Source of the DNA: Helicobacteraceae bacterium
Lineage (GTDB): Bacteria > Campylobacterota > Campylobacteria > Campylobacterales > Sulfurimonadaceae
DNA: 64,000 nt
Direction of reading: 5' to 3'
Assembly: GCA_027063225.1 (NCBI GenBank)
Contig: JAMOSG010000036.1
Span: forward strand, 35,990-99,989
Shown piece after piece: positions 45,904 through 54,840 of the stretch. The first letter of the stretch is position 1, and each line of letters begins with the position of its first letter. The position numbers and the translations under genes were made by a program. The notes beneath the pieces were generated by a model. It saw nothing but the letters and a program-made list of their open reading frames with translations. It made no database searches and was not told the origin of the DNA.

Positions 45904-48534
45904 TTAGTCAATATGAATTGTATCCTCGATATTTAACGTAACTGTTTCATTTTCAAGTGTCGCTGTATATGTTACAACACCATCTGTATGAGAAGTTTCT
46001 TGAAAATTATCATCTAAATGTATTATATGTTCAGCATTATCAGCAGCAACAATTTCTAAAGTATTGTCATCATCTGTAATATCTAAAACATCTTCTAAAT
46101 TGACTAAAACACCATTTTGTGGAGCATCTAATTCTATTTTATCCAAGGTGTCTGTTGTAGAAACTAAAGAGTTTAAATCAATTGTTCCATCTTGAGTTAA
46201 GGTAATACTTTCATATCTATTTTCCCCTTGTTCAACATGTAAGGTAACCTTTTGAGCAACACTTGTGGAATCCTCACCCATGGTTCCTCCATCATCAAGA
46301 ATATAAGAAAAACTTACTTTAGAAGATGTAGATTCTAAATTTTCTAAATTTACACTATAAGAGCCATTATTATTCAATGTTACTATATCATCATCTACAC
46401 TATACCCATCAACTGTTACACTCCCCTCTACGAGTTGATACTGAAGTGTTGCTACATCACCAAGGTCTTCATCTAAAGATAATGTTTCAAAACTTTCTTG
46501 AATCACATGTGCACCTAAATCTGATCTTAAACTATCATCTAAAAAGTCTTTATTTAATCCAAGTTGTCCAAACATACTTTCAAGTGTAGTATCTGCTAAA
46601 TCATCAACATTAAGATCAATATGTGAAACTAATGTTTGAGAACTTTGCTGAGCCACCTCTTTCATAAATTCATCATCTTCAGAGATATCGGCTGCTTGAA
46701 TAATAGCATCTGTTAATGCCGATGTTAACACACTTTTTAAATCATCTTCTGTGCCAATCTCATTAGAAACAGAATCTTTTAAATCCCCATAAATTTGATC
46801 TAATGTATCATTAAAAGAATCTGTTACACTTAATGGATTATTTAATGATTTTGCATCAAGAGAATATACAAAATCATTAATTGCATCTTTTGTATTAGAC
46901 AAGAAAGTGTCATATTCATTATTGATTGTATCACTATTTATATGAAGCTGATCTGACAACTCTTGTTCATCTATAGAATCTGCTATGTCTTGTGTATTAT
47001 CTGTTAAATAGTTTTTAAAATTTTCAAGCTGATTTTTTGTATCTGTATACTCTTCATCTGTTAAGTTAGATATATCCTCGATTTGTTCTTGTGTCAAAGA
47101 AGAACCATAAACATCATTTACAGCTTCTGTAAAATCTTCTAAGACTTTTGTTTTATCTACATCATCCTCATCTAACTTTACCAATAAATCATTCACAACA
47201 CTTTCCAACTTAAAAGTTTTTGAAGAGTCATCTAAATAGTTTTCAATATCATTTACAATATCTTGTGTTAATTTATCGATAACTAAAGAGTGTATAGAAC
47301 TATCGATTTCATCTAATATTGATGATGTTACATCTAAGTTTACACCATCTTCAACACTCTTGGCAATATCATCTTGAACCTCTTTCATATCTATATTATC
47401 AGACACAGAACCATCTTCTAGTTGTTGAATAGGCTCTAATAATGAACGAGTATAATCTAATGTACCAGGCAACTCTCCATCATATTTAGCATCATTTAAA
47501 GTAACATCTTTTTCCACTTCAATAGCTACTGGAGTATCATTCACTCCCATAATATCTAACGCAATAGTATTTGTTTGTCCATCTAAAGAATAATCAAATG
47601 AAACAGAAACAACATCCTCTTCATTTAATGCATTAAATAAAGGAGATGTCACTTGATATGAGCCATCTGGTAACAAACCTATATTTAAAAACCCTTTTTC
47701 TTGCAACAACTCTATAGTATCACTACTTAACTCTTTTTCATAAACCTCATCTTGATTTTCTGGTAAATTATCTTTGTAAAGTTTAGATAGTAAAATATCT
47801 ACTTGTTGTAATTTATCACCATCAGAATCTTCACTATTATTGATATTAGCAATCTCCTCTAAAAAGTTAATCACTGATTTATTTTGTGTTGTGATTTTTA
47901 AATTAATATTATCAAAGGAAACATAAGGTATTTCTCCAAGATTAGAGACTATTTTTTCTCCAACATATGTACTATTTTCACCAGCACCCAAATTTACTAA
48001 TTCAGATTCAAAAATAAGATTTTCATTAGAATTAAATAAATTTGCTAAAAGAATATTTTGTAACAATGTTATAGTATCAAGACCATTATTTGTTGTATTT
48101 TCCAGATCTGTTTCTTCTTGTATAGTTTCTATTTCGCTCTCTGGAGCACGTAGTTTTGTTTCAACACTTACCCCCTCAGCAGAAGGAACCGAGAACAACA
48201 AAGAGTTAGAAGCAGTTTCCTCTCCCGCCGCAGTCTCCATCTCATCTGTATTTTTATCATCTACAACCAAATTTTCATTAGCATCTGCTTCTTGAGCAAC
48301 AGATTCGTCAGCTATAATATCAAATACACCCTCATACGTAACAACCTTATCTATATCATTATATTTGATAGCTATCTGTGCTGTATCATCATCACTAACA
48401 ATTTGATCGTTAGCATAAATTTTATCTCCATACGATGCAATACGCTCTGTACCATCTGCATCTATAATACGAATACTTCTAAAAGATGCAACTACTTGCT
48501 GTATTGTTCCAATCTCTATATTTTCTTGTGCCAT
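45904..48534 (-). CDS. Small LapA-type retained surface protein (T1SS substrate)
   Basis: The 876-residue, very acidic protein has the architecture of a LapA-type adhesin in miniature. Residues 1-95 form a retention module (GTIQQVVASFRSIRIIDADG, then YGDKIYANDQIVSDD), the part that plugs the TolC channel. TAAG at 101-104 matches the LapG cleavage motif. VCBS/Ig-like domains cover about 285-338 (ends in GVNDTPVA) and about 690-770. Between them, about 360-690 is an Asp/Leu-rich helical region. The last about 105 residues, with VLDITDDDNTLEIV, match a type I secretion C-terminal target. RTX nonapeptides are absent. The gene follows the secretion operon and a LuxR regulator, and has its own A/T-rich upstream region. 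Confidence 0.82.
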   Translation of the reverse strand: MAQENIEIGTIQQVVASFRSIRIIDADGTERIASYGDKIYANDQIVSDDDTAQIAIKYNDIDKVVTYEGVFDIIADESVAQEADANENLVVDDKNTDEMETAAGEETASNSLLFSVPSAEGVSVETKLRAPESEIETIQEETDLENTTNNGLDTITLLQNILLANLFNSNENLIFESELVNLGAGENSTYVGEKIVSNLGEIPYVSFDNINLKITTQNKSVINFLEEIANINNSEDSDGDKLQQVDILLSKLYKDNLPENQDEVYEKELSSDTIELLQEKGFLNIGLLPDGSYQVTSPLFNALNEEDVVSVSFDYSLDGQTNTIALDIMGVNDTPVAIEVEKDVTLNDAKYDGELPGTLDYTRSLLEPIQQLEDGSVSDNIDMKEVQDDIAKSVEDGVNLDVTSSILDEIDSSIHSLVIDKLTQDIVNDIENYLDDSSKTFKLESVVNDLLVKLDEDDVDKTKVLEDFTEAVNDVYGSSLTQEQIEDISNLTDEEYTDTKNQLENFKNYLTDNTQDIADSIDEQELSDQLHINSDTINNEYDTFLSNTKDAINDFVYSLDAKSLNNPLSVTDSFNDTLDQIYGDLKDSVSNEIGTEDDLKSVLTSALTDAIIQAADISEDDEFMKEVAQQSSQTLVSHIDLNVDDLADTTLESMFGQLGLNKDFLDDSLRSDLGAHVIQESFETLSLDEDLGDVATLQYQLVEGSVTVDGYSVDDDIVTLNNNGSYSVNLENLESTSSKVSFSYILDDGGTMGEDSTSVAQKVTLHVEQGENRYESITLTQDGTIDLNSLVSTTDTLDKIELDAPQNGVLVNLEDVLDITDDDNTLEIVAADNAEHIIHLDDNFQETSHTDGVVTYTATLENETVTLNIEDTIHID

Positions 48535-48604
48535 AACAGGACCTTTAAATTAAGATGGGAAAATTGTAACATCTTTATAAAAAAAAATATATACTCCTTT
48601 AGTA

Positions 48605-49213
48605 TTAGACTCTCACTTTTAACACTAAAGCAACTCTATCAGAAATCTCTAACTTTTCAAAAATATGTTTTATATGCACTTTAACAGTAGGTAAAGAAAG
48701 AGTTAATTTTTGAGCTATCTCCTTGTTAGAAAGTCCTTGTGCTACAAGTATCGCTATTTGTTCTTCTCTTGTTGTTAAAAGAGAAAGTATCTCTTTATTA
48801 AAGCTATCTTTTCTTTCACTGTAATGATTAACCATATATAAGGTCAATTCTTTAAAAAACCATTTATTCCCATCTTGAATCGTTGCAATCATTTGCTGTA
48901 AATTCACCGGTGCTAAATAACTATTTTCATACCCTTTAAGTTGAGCTTTATTGAGCAAGTTTAAAGCATGTTGGAGTGTCGGTTTTTTATTAAAGAGTGC
49001 AATATTTACAAAAGGGTATAATTCCATTTTTAAAAAAAATTCTTCTATATCTAAACAACTGTTCTCATCTGCTAAGATCAAAACTTGTTGGGTTGTCCCT
49101 TTTAAATAATTTTCCAAAGTTTCCAACTCTTCAACTATTATAGTTTGATTATCAATCGATCTTTTCCAAAATTTTTGTAAAGAGGGAGAAGTTGTAAAAA
49201 GATACAAAGTCAT
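48605..49213 (-). CDS. LuxR/NarL-type regulator with degenerate receiver
   Basis: The protein of about 202 residues ends in a LuxR-type helix-turn-helix (about 140-198: LTTREEQIAILVAQGLSNKEIAQKLTLSLPTVKVHIKHIFEKL). The N-terminal half resembles a receiver fold without the acidic pair. An Asp follows VLILA at about position 49, so phosphorylation is doubtful. CsgD and VpsT, biofilm regulators, have this design. A GTG start at 49225 is possible. It lies between the HlyD-like gene and the LapA-like gene and most likely controls the latter. Confidence 0.82.
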   Translation of the reverse strand: MTLYLFTTSPSLQKFWKRSIDNQTIIVEELETLENYLKGTTQQVLILADENSCLDIEEFFLKMELYPFVNIALFNKKPTLQHALNLLNKAQLKGYENSYLAPVNLQQMIATIQDGNKWFFKELTLYMVNHYSERKDSFNKEILSLLTTREEQIAILVAQGLSNKEIAQKLTLSLPTVKVHIKHIFEKLEISDRVALVLKVRV

Positions 49214-49214
49214 T

Positions 49215-50597
49215 TTAACGCTCACTCACTACATTTTGACTTGCACGCAAAAGGGGTTTTAAGATAAAATCTAACACACTCTTTTTACCTGTAATAATAT
49301 CTACATCTGCTGTCATCCCAACAATCACCTGTAATTTATGCCCTTTTTTTTCTAAATAGTTTCTATCTGTTTTAATATAAACCAAATAATAATTTTTTCT
49401 ATCTGCTTTATCTTCTATAGTATCTGCACTAATACGAATAAGTGTACCACCTAAAGAGCCATAAACAGCAAAATCATATGCAGAAAATTTAACAATTGCA
49501 CGTTGTCCAACATGTAAAAAAGCTATGTCAGATGGTCTAATTTTTGTTTCTATAACCAAACCATCTTGAGATGGAACTATTTTTACAAGATCCATACCTG
49601 GTTTAACAACACCACCTATTGTATTTACCAAAAGCTGTTTAATAGTTCCATCAACTGGCGAACGAACATCTGTTCTTCTTACTTTATCTTCTTTGGCAAT
49701 ATTACTTTTTTGGATCCTTTGCATTTGGGCTTGAACTTCGTTATATTTCTCTTTTGCTTTATTAGCAAAGGAGAGTTTTAATTCCCTTATTTTACTTTTT
49801 TGCTCTTGTATTTTAGATTTTAAACGGGGGATAGAGAGCTGTAATTCTTCAATTTCACCTTTTTTTGTCGCTAGCTCTCTTTTTAGTTTTAAAAAATCTA
49901 CTTCAGCAACTAAATGTTTTTTAAATAGTGGTTCATTAAGCTCCACCTCTTTTTCTAAAAGCTTATAATTATTTTGTAGATTTTTAATTTTTAAAGCAAC
50001 TTCTTGAAGCTCACTCTCTTTTTGCTTTAACTGTTGCTGAAAAATAACAATATTATTTTTCAACTGCTCTTTATTTGTCAAATATAAAGAATACTCATGA
50101 ACTATCAACTTTCCAAGATCTCTTTTTAAGCTTTTAGTTAAAGAAAAACTACTCTCTCCAGCTTCAGCAAGTAAACGAATACTTTTAGCACGAAGTTCAT
50201 CATAACGTAGTTTAGATTCTACATAAGTGGATGCAAAAGAGGTGTCATCAATTTTTATAAGAATATCACCTTTATCTACATGCTGCCCCTCTTTTACTAA
50301 AATATCACTAACAATTCCACCCTCTAAGTTTTGAATTGTTTGTACTTTATTTGAAGGGATAACTCTTCCATTACCTCTTGTTAATGTATCTATCTTGGCA
50401 TAATATGCCCAAACAATCAGACTTACAATAGAGATTACAACACTCCATAGTAAAATTCTTAACTTTGTATGCTTTAAAGTTAAAATCGCTCCACTTAAAG
50501 AGTTCATATATTCACTATCTGAAAAATTTTTAATTTTAATTTTCTTTAACTCATCAGGTGTATAAGTATAATTAACAATTTTTTCTTTAAAATTCAT
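49215..50597 (-). CDS. HlyD/LapC-type membrane fusion protein of T1SS
   Basis: The 460-residue periplasmic adaptor has one membrane helix near 50-67, then a barrel-sandwich half (NLEGGIVSDILVKEGQHVDKGDILIKID). A long alpha-hairpin coiled coil covers about 130-290, followed by the second lipoyl half (RSPVDGTIKQLLVNTIGGVVKPG) and the beta-barrel. It links the inner-membrane ABC protein to the TolC channel. It begins 2 nt after the ABC gene. Confidence 0.93.
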   Translation of the reverse strand: MNFKEKIVNYTYTPDELKKIKIKNFSDSEYMNSLSGAILTLKHTKLRILLWSVVISIVSLIVWAYYAKIDTLTRGNGRVIPSNKVQTIQNLEGGIVSDILVKEGQHVDKGDILIKIDDTSFASTYVESKLRYDELRAKSIRLLAEAGESSFSLTKSLKRDLGKLIVHEYSLYLTNKEQLKNNIVIFQQQLKQKESELQEVALKIKNLQNNYKLLEKEVELNEPLFKKHLVAEVDFLKLKRELATKKGEIEELQLSIPRLKSKIQEQKSKIRELKLSFANKAKEKYNEVQAQMQRIQKSNIAKEDKVRRTDVRSPVDGTIKQLLVNTIGGVVKPGMDLVKIVPSQDGLVIETKIRPSDIAFLHVGQRAIVKFSAYDFAVYGSLGGTLIRISADTIEDKADRKNYYLVYIKTDRNYLEKKGHKLQVIVGMTADVDIITGKKSVLDFILKPLLRASQNVVSER

Positions 50598-50599
50598 AC

Positions 50600-52738
50600 C
50601 TATCTTCCTTGAAGTTTCGATAAAACTTTTTCTTTTTTATCATCCAAAACAATTTTACCATCCACCAATACCATTACCCTATCTACTAACTGTAAAAGCG
50701 TATGTTTATGAGAAATAAGAATAAAAGTTTTATCTTTTACAATACTAGGCATCTGTTTTAAAAAATAATTTTCATTATAACTATCCATTGCACTTGTTGG
50801 TTCATCAAACAATATAAATGGCGTTTCATACAGTAATGCCCTTGAAAGTGCTACAAGCTGCTTTTGACCACCAGAGAGTCCATCACCTCTTTCTGCAATA
50901 GGCATATAAAAACCTTGTGAATCTTTATTTACAAATTTATCAAGACCTGTTAATTTTGCTACTTCTACTATTTCATCATCTGTTGCATTTGGCTTTCTAA
51001 CAATAATGTTATCTTTTAATGTCCCACTAAAAAGTATCGTTTCTTGTGGTACATATGCCATATTCTCTCTCAAATCTGAAGCGTCTAATTGATTAATATC
51101 TATATCGTCTATTAAAATAGTTCCCTCTGTTGGCTCATAAAGTTTTAAAATCAATTTTTGAATTGTTGTTTTTCCTGAACCATTAGCACCAATAATAGCT
51201 AAATTTTCTCCTGGATTGATTACAAAACTTACATTATCTAAAACTTTTTTCTCACTATTTGGGTAAGAAAAAGAAACATTTTTAAATTCTATTTTGCCAT
51301 TAAATTCTTCCCTAGCAATAAACTTCTGCTCATTTTCACCCTCTTGTTTCATAATAGAATCTAATACAGTATATGAATTTTTTGCCTGTTCAAAGTTAGC
51401 AATTAAAGAAGCAACTTGCCCTAATGGTGCTAACATTCTAGAAGATAACATTACAGTAGCAATTAAAGCTCCCATAGTTAATAGCTGCTCTGAAATAGCA
51501 TACACTCCACCAATAATTATAAGTACGGTATTGATATGCACTACAAAACTCACAACATTTGAAACAGAATTTGAAAGGAGCTTAGATTTTATCCCTTTCG
51601 TAGCTACTTCTGCTGTAGCTTCTTCAAATTTCCATTGAGAATGTCCACTTATTCCTAAAGCCTTTATAATTTCTATAGATGATAAAGCCTCAATAAGAAT
51701 AGAGTTTTTCATAGAAGAAGCAACATGCGTTCGCTCTACAGCATTTTTCATAGGTCTTTCAATAAATAAAGAGTATAAAATAATAATTAAAGCACTAAAA
51801 ATAGGTATAATAACTAACGATCCACTTAAAAAATATATCGTAAATAAAAACAAAAAACTAAAAGGTAAATCTACTAAAACACTAATCGTAGAAGCATTAA
51901 AAAAATTTCTTAAAGTATCAAAATCTTTAATATTACTTGCAAAAGAACCAACAGATTTTGGTTTATATTTTAACTTTAAACTCATTACATGTTCAAAAAT
52001 AATAGATGAAATGATAATATCACTTTTTTTAGCGGCTGTTTCTAAGAAATAGGAACGTAAAAACTTTAGAATAAAGTCAAATATGTAAACTAAAACTATA
52101 CCACTTACAAAAACCCACATCGTATCTATAGCATTATTTGGTACTACCCTATCATAAATATTTAATGTAAAAATAGGTGTTGCTATAACAAACAAGTTAA
52201 TAATAAAAGATGCAACAATTACATCAATATAAATATTTTTAGAGTACTTTAAACTACTCCAAAACCAATGTTTTGTGTCTTGTTTAAGTAAAGATTTGTG
52301 GAGGTTATCATAGTTTAATTCAGGTTTAACTAAAAATGCATATCCTAAATACTCCTTTTGAAGCTCCTCAAATTTAACCCAATTTTCTGCTCCTTCTAAA
52401 TCTGGCAAAATTATTTTAACAAACTTCTTATCTGCAGAAATTTCAGTTAAAATACAAGCTCCATCATTTTTTAACACTAAAATAACAGGTAAAAGTAAAA
52501 CTGATATATCCTCAAGCGTATAATTAACAAGTTTTGAATGGAAACCTGCTTTTTTAGCTGCTCTAAAAAAAAGGGATTTAGACTTTGTGTCTTCAACACA
52601 AAAAAGAGATGGTGTTTTTTTGCCATCCTCTAAAGGTAAAGAAGAGACAAGTGCTTTTGCACTCATTGGGCGGTTATAAATTTTTGTAAGAATAACCAAA
52701 CTATCTAAGAGAGGGTTTTCACTACTGCTCGACAACAA
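50600..52738 (-). CDS. LapB-like type I secretion ABC exporter
   Basis: The 712-residue exporter has an N-terminal C39-like domain (about 1-135) without the catalytic Cys of true C39 peptidases, so it acts as a docking domain. Six membrane helices follow (about 165-430). The ABC ATPase has Walker A GANGSGKT, signature GDGLSGGQKQLVALSRAL and Walker B FILFDEPTSAMD. It powers export of the LapA-like protein and overlaps the TolC gene by 17 nt. Confidence 0.94.
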   Translation of the reverse strand: MLSSSSENPLLDSLVILTKIYNRPMSAKALVSSLPLEDGKKTPSLFCVEDTKSKSLFFRAAKKAGFHSKLVNYTLEDISVLLLPVILVLKNDGACILTEISADKKFVKIILPDLEGAENWVKFEELQKEYLGYAFLVKPELNYDNLHKSLLKQDTKHWFWSSLKYSKNIYIDVIVASFIINLFVIATPIFTLNIYDRVVPNNAIDTMWVFVSGIVLVYIFDFILKFLRSYFLETAAKKSDIIISSIIFEHVMSLKLKYKPKSVGSFASNIKDFDTLRNFFNASTISVLVDLPFSFLFLFTIYFLSGSLVIIPIFSALIIILYSLFIERPMKNAVERTHVASSMKNSILIEALSSIEIIKALGISGHSQWKFEEATAEVATKGIKSKLLSNSVSNVVSFVVHINTVLIIIGGVYAISEQLLTMGALIATVMLSSRMLAPLGQVASLIANFEQAKNSYTVLDSIMKQEGENEQKFIAREEFNGKIEFKNVSFSYPNSEKKVLDNVSFVINPGENLAIIGANGSGKTTIQKLILKLYEPTEGTILIDDIDINQLDASDLRENMAYVPQETILFSGTLKDNIIVRKPNATDDEIVEVAKLTGLDKFVNKDSQGFYMPIAERGDGLSGGQKQLVALSRALLYETPFILFDEPTSAMDSYNENYFLKQMPSIVKDKTFILISHKHTLLQLVDRVMVLVDGKIVLDDKKEKVLSKLQGR

Positions 52739-54032
52739 TATTCATCTCCGAAAGTAATAAACCCGTATGATACAGAAGTTCATAATAACTTTTCATCTGA
52801 TCATATTTTAATGTAACTTCTAAATTTTTTGCACTATCATATTCAGATTCAACGCCTAAAATATCTGTAATAGTTCTTCCACCTAATTCATATTCATCTA
52901 AATAATCAGTACGTGTTTGTTTTGAAGCTTTTAAGTAACGTTTTACAATTTCATATCTCTTTTGAAGTGTTTTATATTTATCAAATGCTATTTTTAATGA
53001 AGATTGAATATACAACTTTGTATCTCTTAAAGATTCTTGTTCTTTAAGTACTTTATGCTTAGCAGATTCTACTGCTGCATCTGTAGACAAACCTTTAAAT
53101 AAATTATAGTTCACAACAAAAAGTGCATTATATCCTTCATCTGTATCAATTGGATTTGGATTTTCTGGAGTTGAATATCCTACACCACCAACATTTTTAT
53201 TGTTATATGCTTTCAAAATAAGATCAACCGTTGGATAATATCCAGATTTTGATGTTCTAACACTCTCTTGTTGAGCATCAATAATATTTTGCTGCTTTAA
53301 TATTTTTGGATTAGAAACCCATGCTAGTTTAATTAAATCTTCAATCTTTGAAGATGGTAGTTTATGTAAAATTGGATCTTCAAATTTTGAAGGGTCTTGC
53401 AATTTTGGAAGAAGTCTTTGTAGCTGATAAACTGCTGTTTGATAATCTTGTTTAGCCATCAGCTCTAAATTTTTTACATTTTCTAAACGAGCCACTGTTT
53501 GAATATAATTTGAATGTACTTCTAAACCAGCATCAAATCTCTCTTTAATTTTTGCAACATACTCTTTATATGTTTTTGTTGTTGCTTGAGCAATAGAGTA
53601 AAGCTTTGATTGCTTCAACACTTCAATATAGGTTGAAATAGCATCGTATGCAAAATCACTTGCAACAGTTTGTGCATCATTTTTAGAAGACAAAACTAAA
53701 AAATTCTTTCTTTTTACTTCACTCTTTGTAGAAAATCCAGCAAAAAGATTTTCTTTTAAAGTAATCGAGATTTCCTGTCTTGTTAAAGAAGCCTTTTCTC
53801 CATTATTTGCAGGAGTTTTTGTTATCTCTGGACCAATTGCAAAATAAAGATCTATAGAGGGTAAATATCCATTTCCTTTTAATCCTTTAAGCTCTTGCAC
53901 TTGTGTATTAACCACCTCTTTTTTCACTTTTATCTGAGGGTTTGTATATAAAGCATCTTGAATAACTTCATTTAAAGATGTTGCAAGTAAAAAAGATGGC
54001 ATAACAAGCAAAAGTAATCTATTTATTTTCAT
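52722..54032 (-). CDS. TolC/LapE-type outer-membrane channel
   Basis: The 436-residue protein has a signal peptide (about 1-18, ending LLATS) and the TolC efflux pattern: two long helical repeats (about 40-215 and 235-420) with ALYTNPQIK and LAWVSNPKILKQQNIIDAQQE openings. It is the first gene of the secretion operon. For a LapA-type substrate this channel would hold the retention module at the cell surface. Confidence 0.93.
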   Translation of the reverse strand: MKINRLLLLVMPSFLLATSLNEVIQDALYTNPQIKVKKEVVNTQVQELKGLKGNGYLPSIDLYFAIGPEITKTPANNGEKASLTRQEISITLKENLFAGFSTKSEVKRKNFLVLSSKNDAQTVASDFAYDAISTYIEVLKQSKLYSIAQATTKTYKEYVAKIKERFDAGLEVHSNYIQTVARLENVKNLELMAKQDYQTAVYQLQRLLPKLQDPSKFEDPILHKLPSSKIEDLIKLAWVSNPKILKQQNIIDAQQESVRTSKSGYYPTVDLILKAYNNKNVGGVGYSTPENPNPIDTDEGYNALFVVNYNLFKGLSTDAAVESAKHKVLKEQESLRDTKLYIQSSLKIAFDKYKTLQKRYEIVKRYLKASKQTRTDYLDEYELGGRTITDILGVESEYDSAKNLEVTLKYDQMKSYYELLYHTGLLLSEMNIVVEQ

Positions 54033-54065
54033 CCACTATTTCCTTTATCTTACAAATTATTTGGT

Positions 54066-54087
54066 ATTATACATTCGTAATTATACT
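54066..54087. promoter_or_regulatory. Divergent promoter region of the T1SS operon and the PHP phosphatase
   Basis: The 88-bp spacer 54033-54120 separates the two starts. On the minus strand TATAAT occurs at 54066-54071 and again at 54080-54085. On the plus strand TATACT lies at 54082-54087, and a TATATAAGGA stretch nearer the ATG may be the ribosome site. The boxes for opposite genes interleave, so the two operons may compete. Confidence 0.5.
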
Positions 54088-54120
54088 ATTTCACTTAATA
54101 TATAAGGATTTTCACACTCT

Positions 54121-54840
54121 ATGTTATTTCAATTTTTAAAAAAAGAAACTAAATTACAACATTTTTGTGATCTACATTCACATCTTTTACCTATAGATGA
54201 TGGAGTAAAAGACTTTTCTGAAGCCTTGCTTATTATAAAAGAATTAGAAAATCTTGGCTTTAAAAAACTTATTATAACACCTCATATAAATAATCGTTTT
54301 ACAAATACAAACAAACAAGTTTTAAAAAGTTTCAATCTTTTAGAACAAAAAATAGTAGAAGAAAAATTATCTATTCAATTAGAAGTTGCAGCTGAATATA
54401 ATTATGATGAAGTTTTCTTTGAAGCTATAAAAAATAACTCTCTTCTTAGTTTTTCAAAAGAAAAATATGTTCTTTTTGAATTTCATAAACATCATAAACC
54501 TTTAAACTTAGAACATACTATTTACAACTTACGTAAACTAGATTATCAACCTATTTTAGCACACCCAGAAAGATACCCATTTTATAACACTCTAGATGAA
54601 TATCAAAAACTAAAAGAGATGGGGCTACTCTTTCAAATTAATTTACTTTCTCTTGAAAAATTTTATTCAAAAGAAAGCTACAAAAAAGTTAAATTACTTT
54701 TAGATAATGGCTTGGTAGATTTTCTTGGAAGTGATATACACAATAGTTCAAAATACTTAGAAGTCTTCAAAAAATCCCTTACTAGTAAAAACTACCAAAA
54801 AATATTTCAAACAAATACTATTAAAAATAACTATTTATAA
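54121..54840 (+). CDS. CpsB/YwqE-type PHP tyrosine phosphatase
   Basis: The 239-residue protein is a PHP-fold metal-dependent phosphatase with metal ligands in DLHSHLLPIDDG, TPHINNRF, HPERYPF and GSDIHNSS. Such enzymes dephosphorylate the tyrosine tail of BY-kinases and so control polysaccharide chain length and export. It converges on, and overlaps by 10 nt, the BY-kinase gene (54831-57173), its likely substrate. Confidence 0.9.
   Translation: MLFQFLKKETKLQHFCDLHSHLLPIDDGVKDFSEALLIIKELENLGFKKLIITPHINNRFTNTNKQVLKSFNLLEQKIVEEKLSIQLEVAAEYNYDEVFFEAIKNNSLLSFSKEKYVLFEFHKHHKPLNLEHTIYNLRKLDYQPILAHPERYPFYNTLDEYQKLKEMGLLFQINLLSLEKFYSKESYKKVKLLLDNGLVDFLGSDIHNSSKYLEVFKKSLTSKNYQKIFQTNTIKNNYL

Noticed and set aside
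45904-48534. RTX toxin or haemolysin
   Set aside because: No GGxGxDxLx calcium repeats; the retention module and TAAG site fit the LapA type better.
48292-48684. 130-residue plus-strand ORF
   Set aside because: It runs opposite to the LapA-like gene and its regulator, is rich in Ile/Asn/Tyr as expected of antisense to acidic coding, and has no ribosome site.
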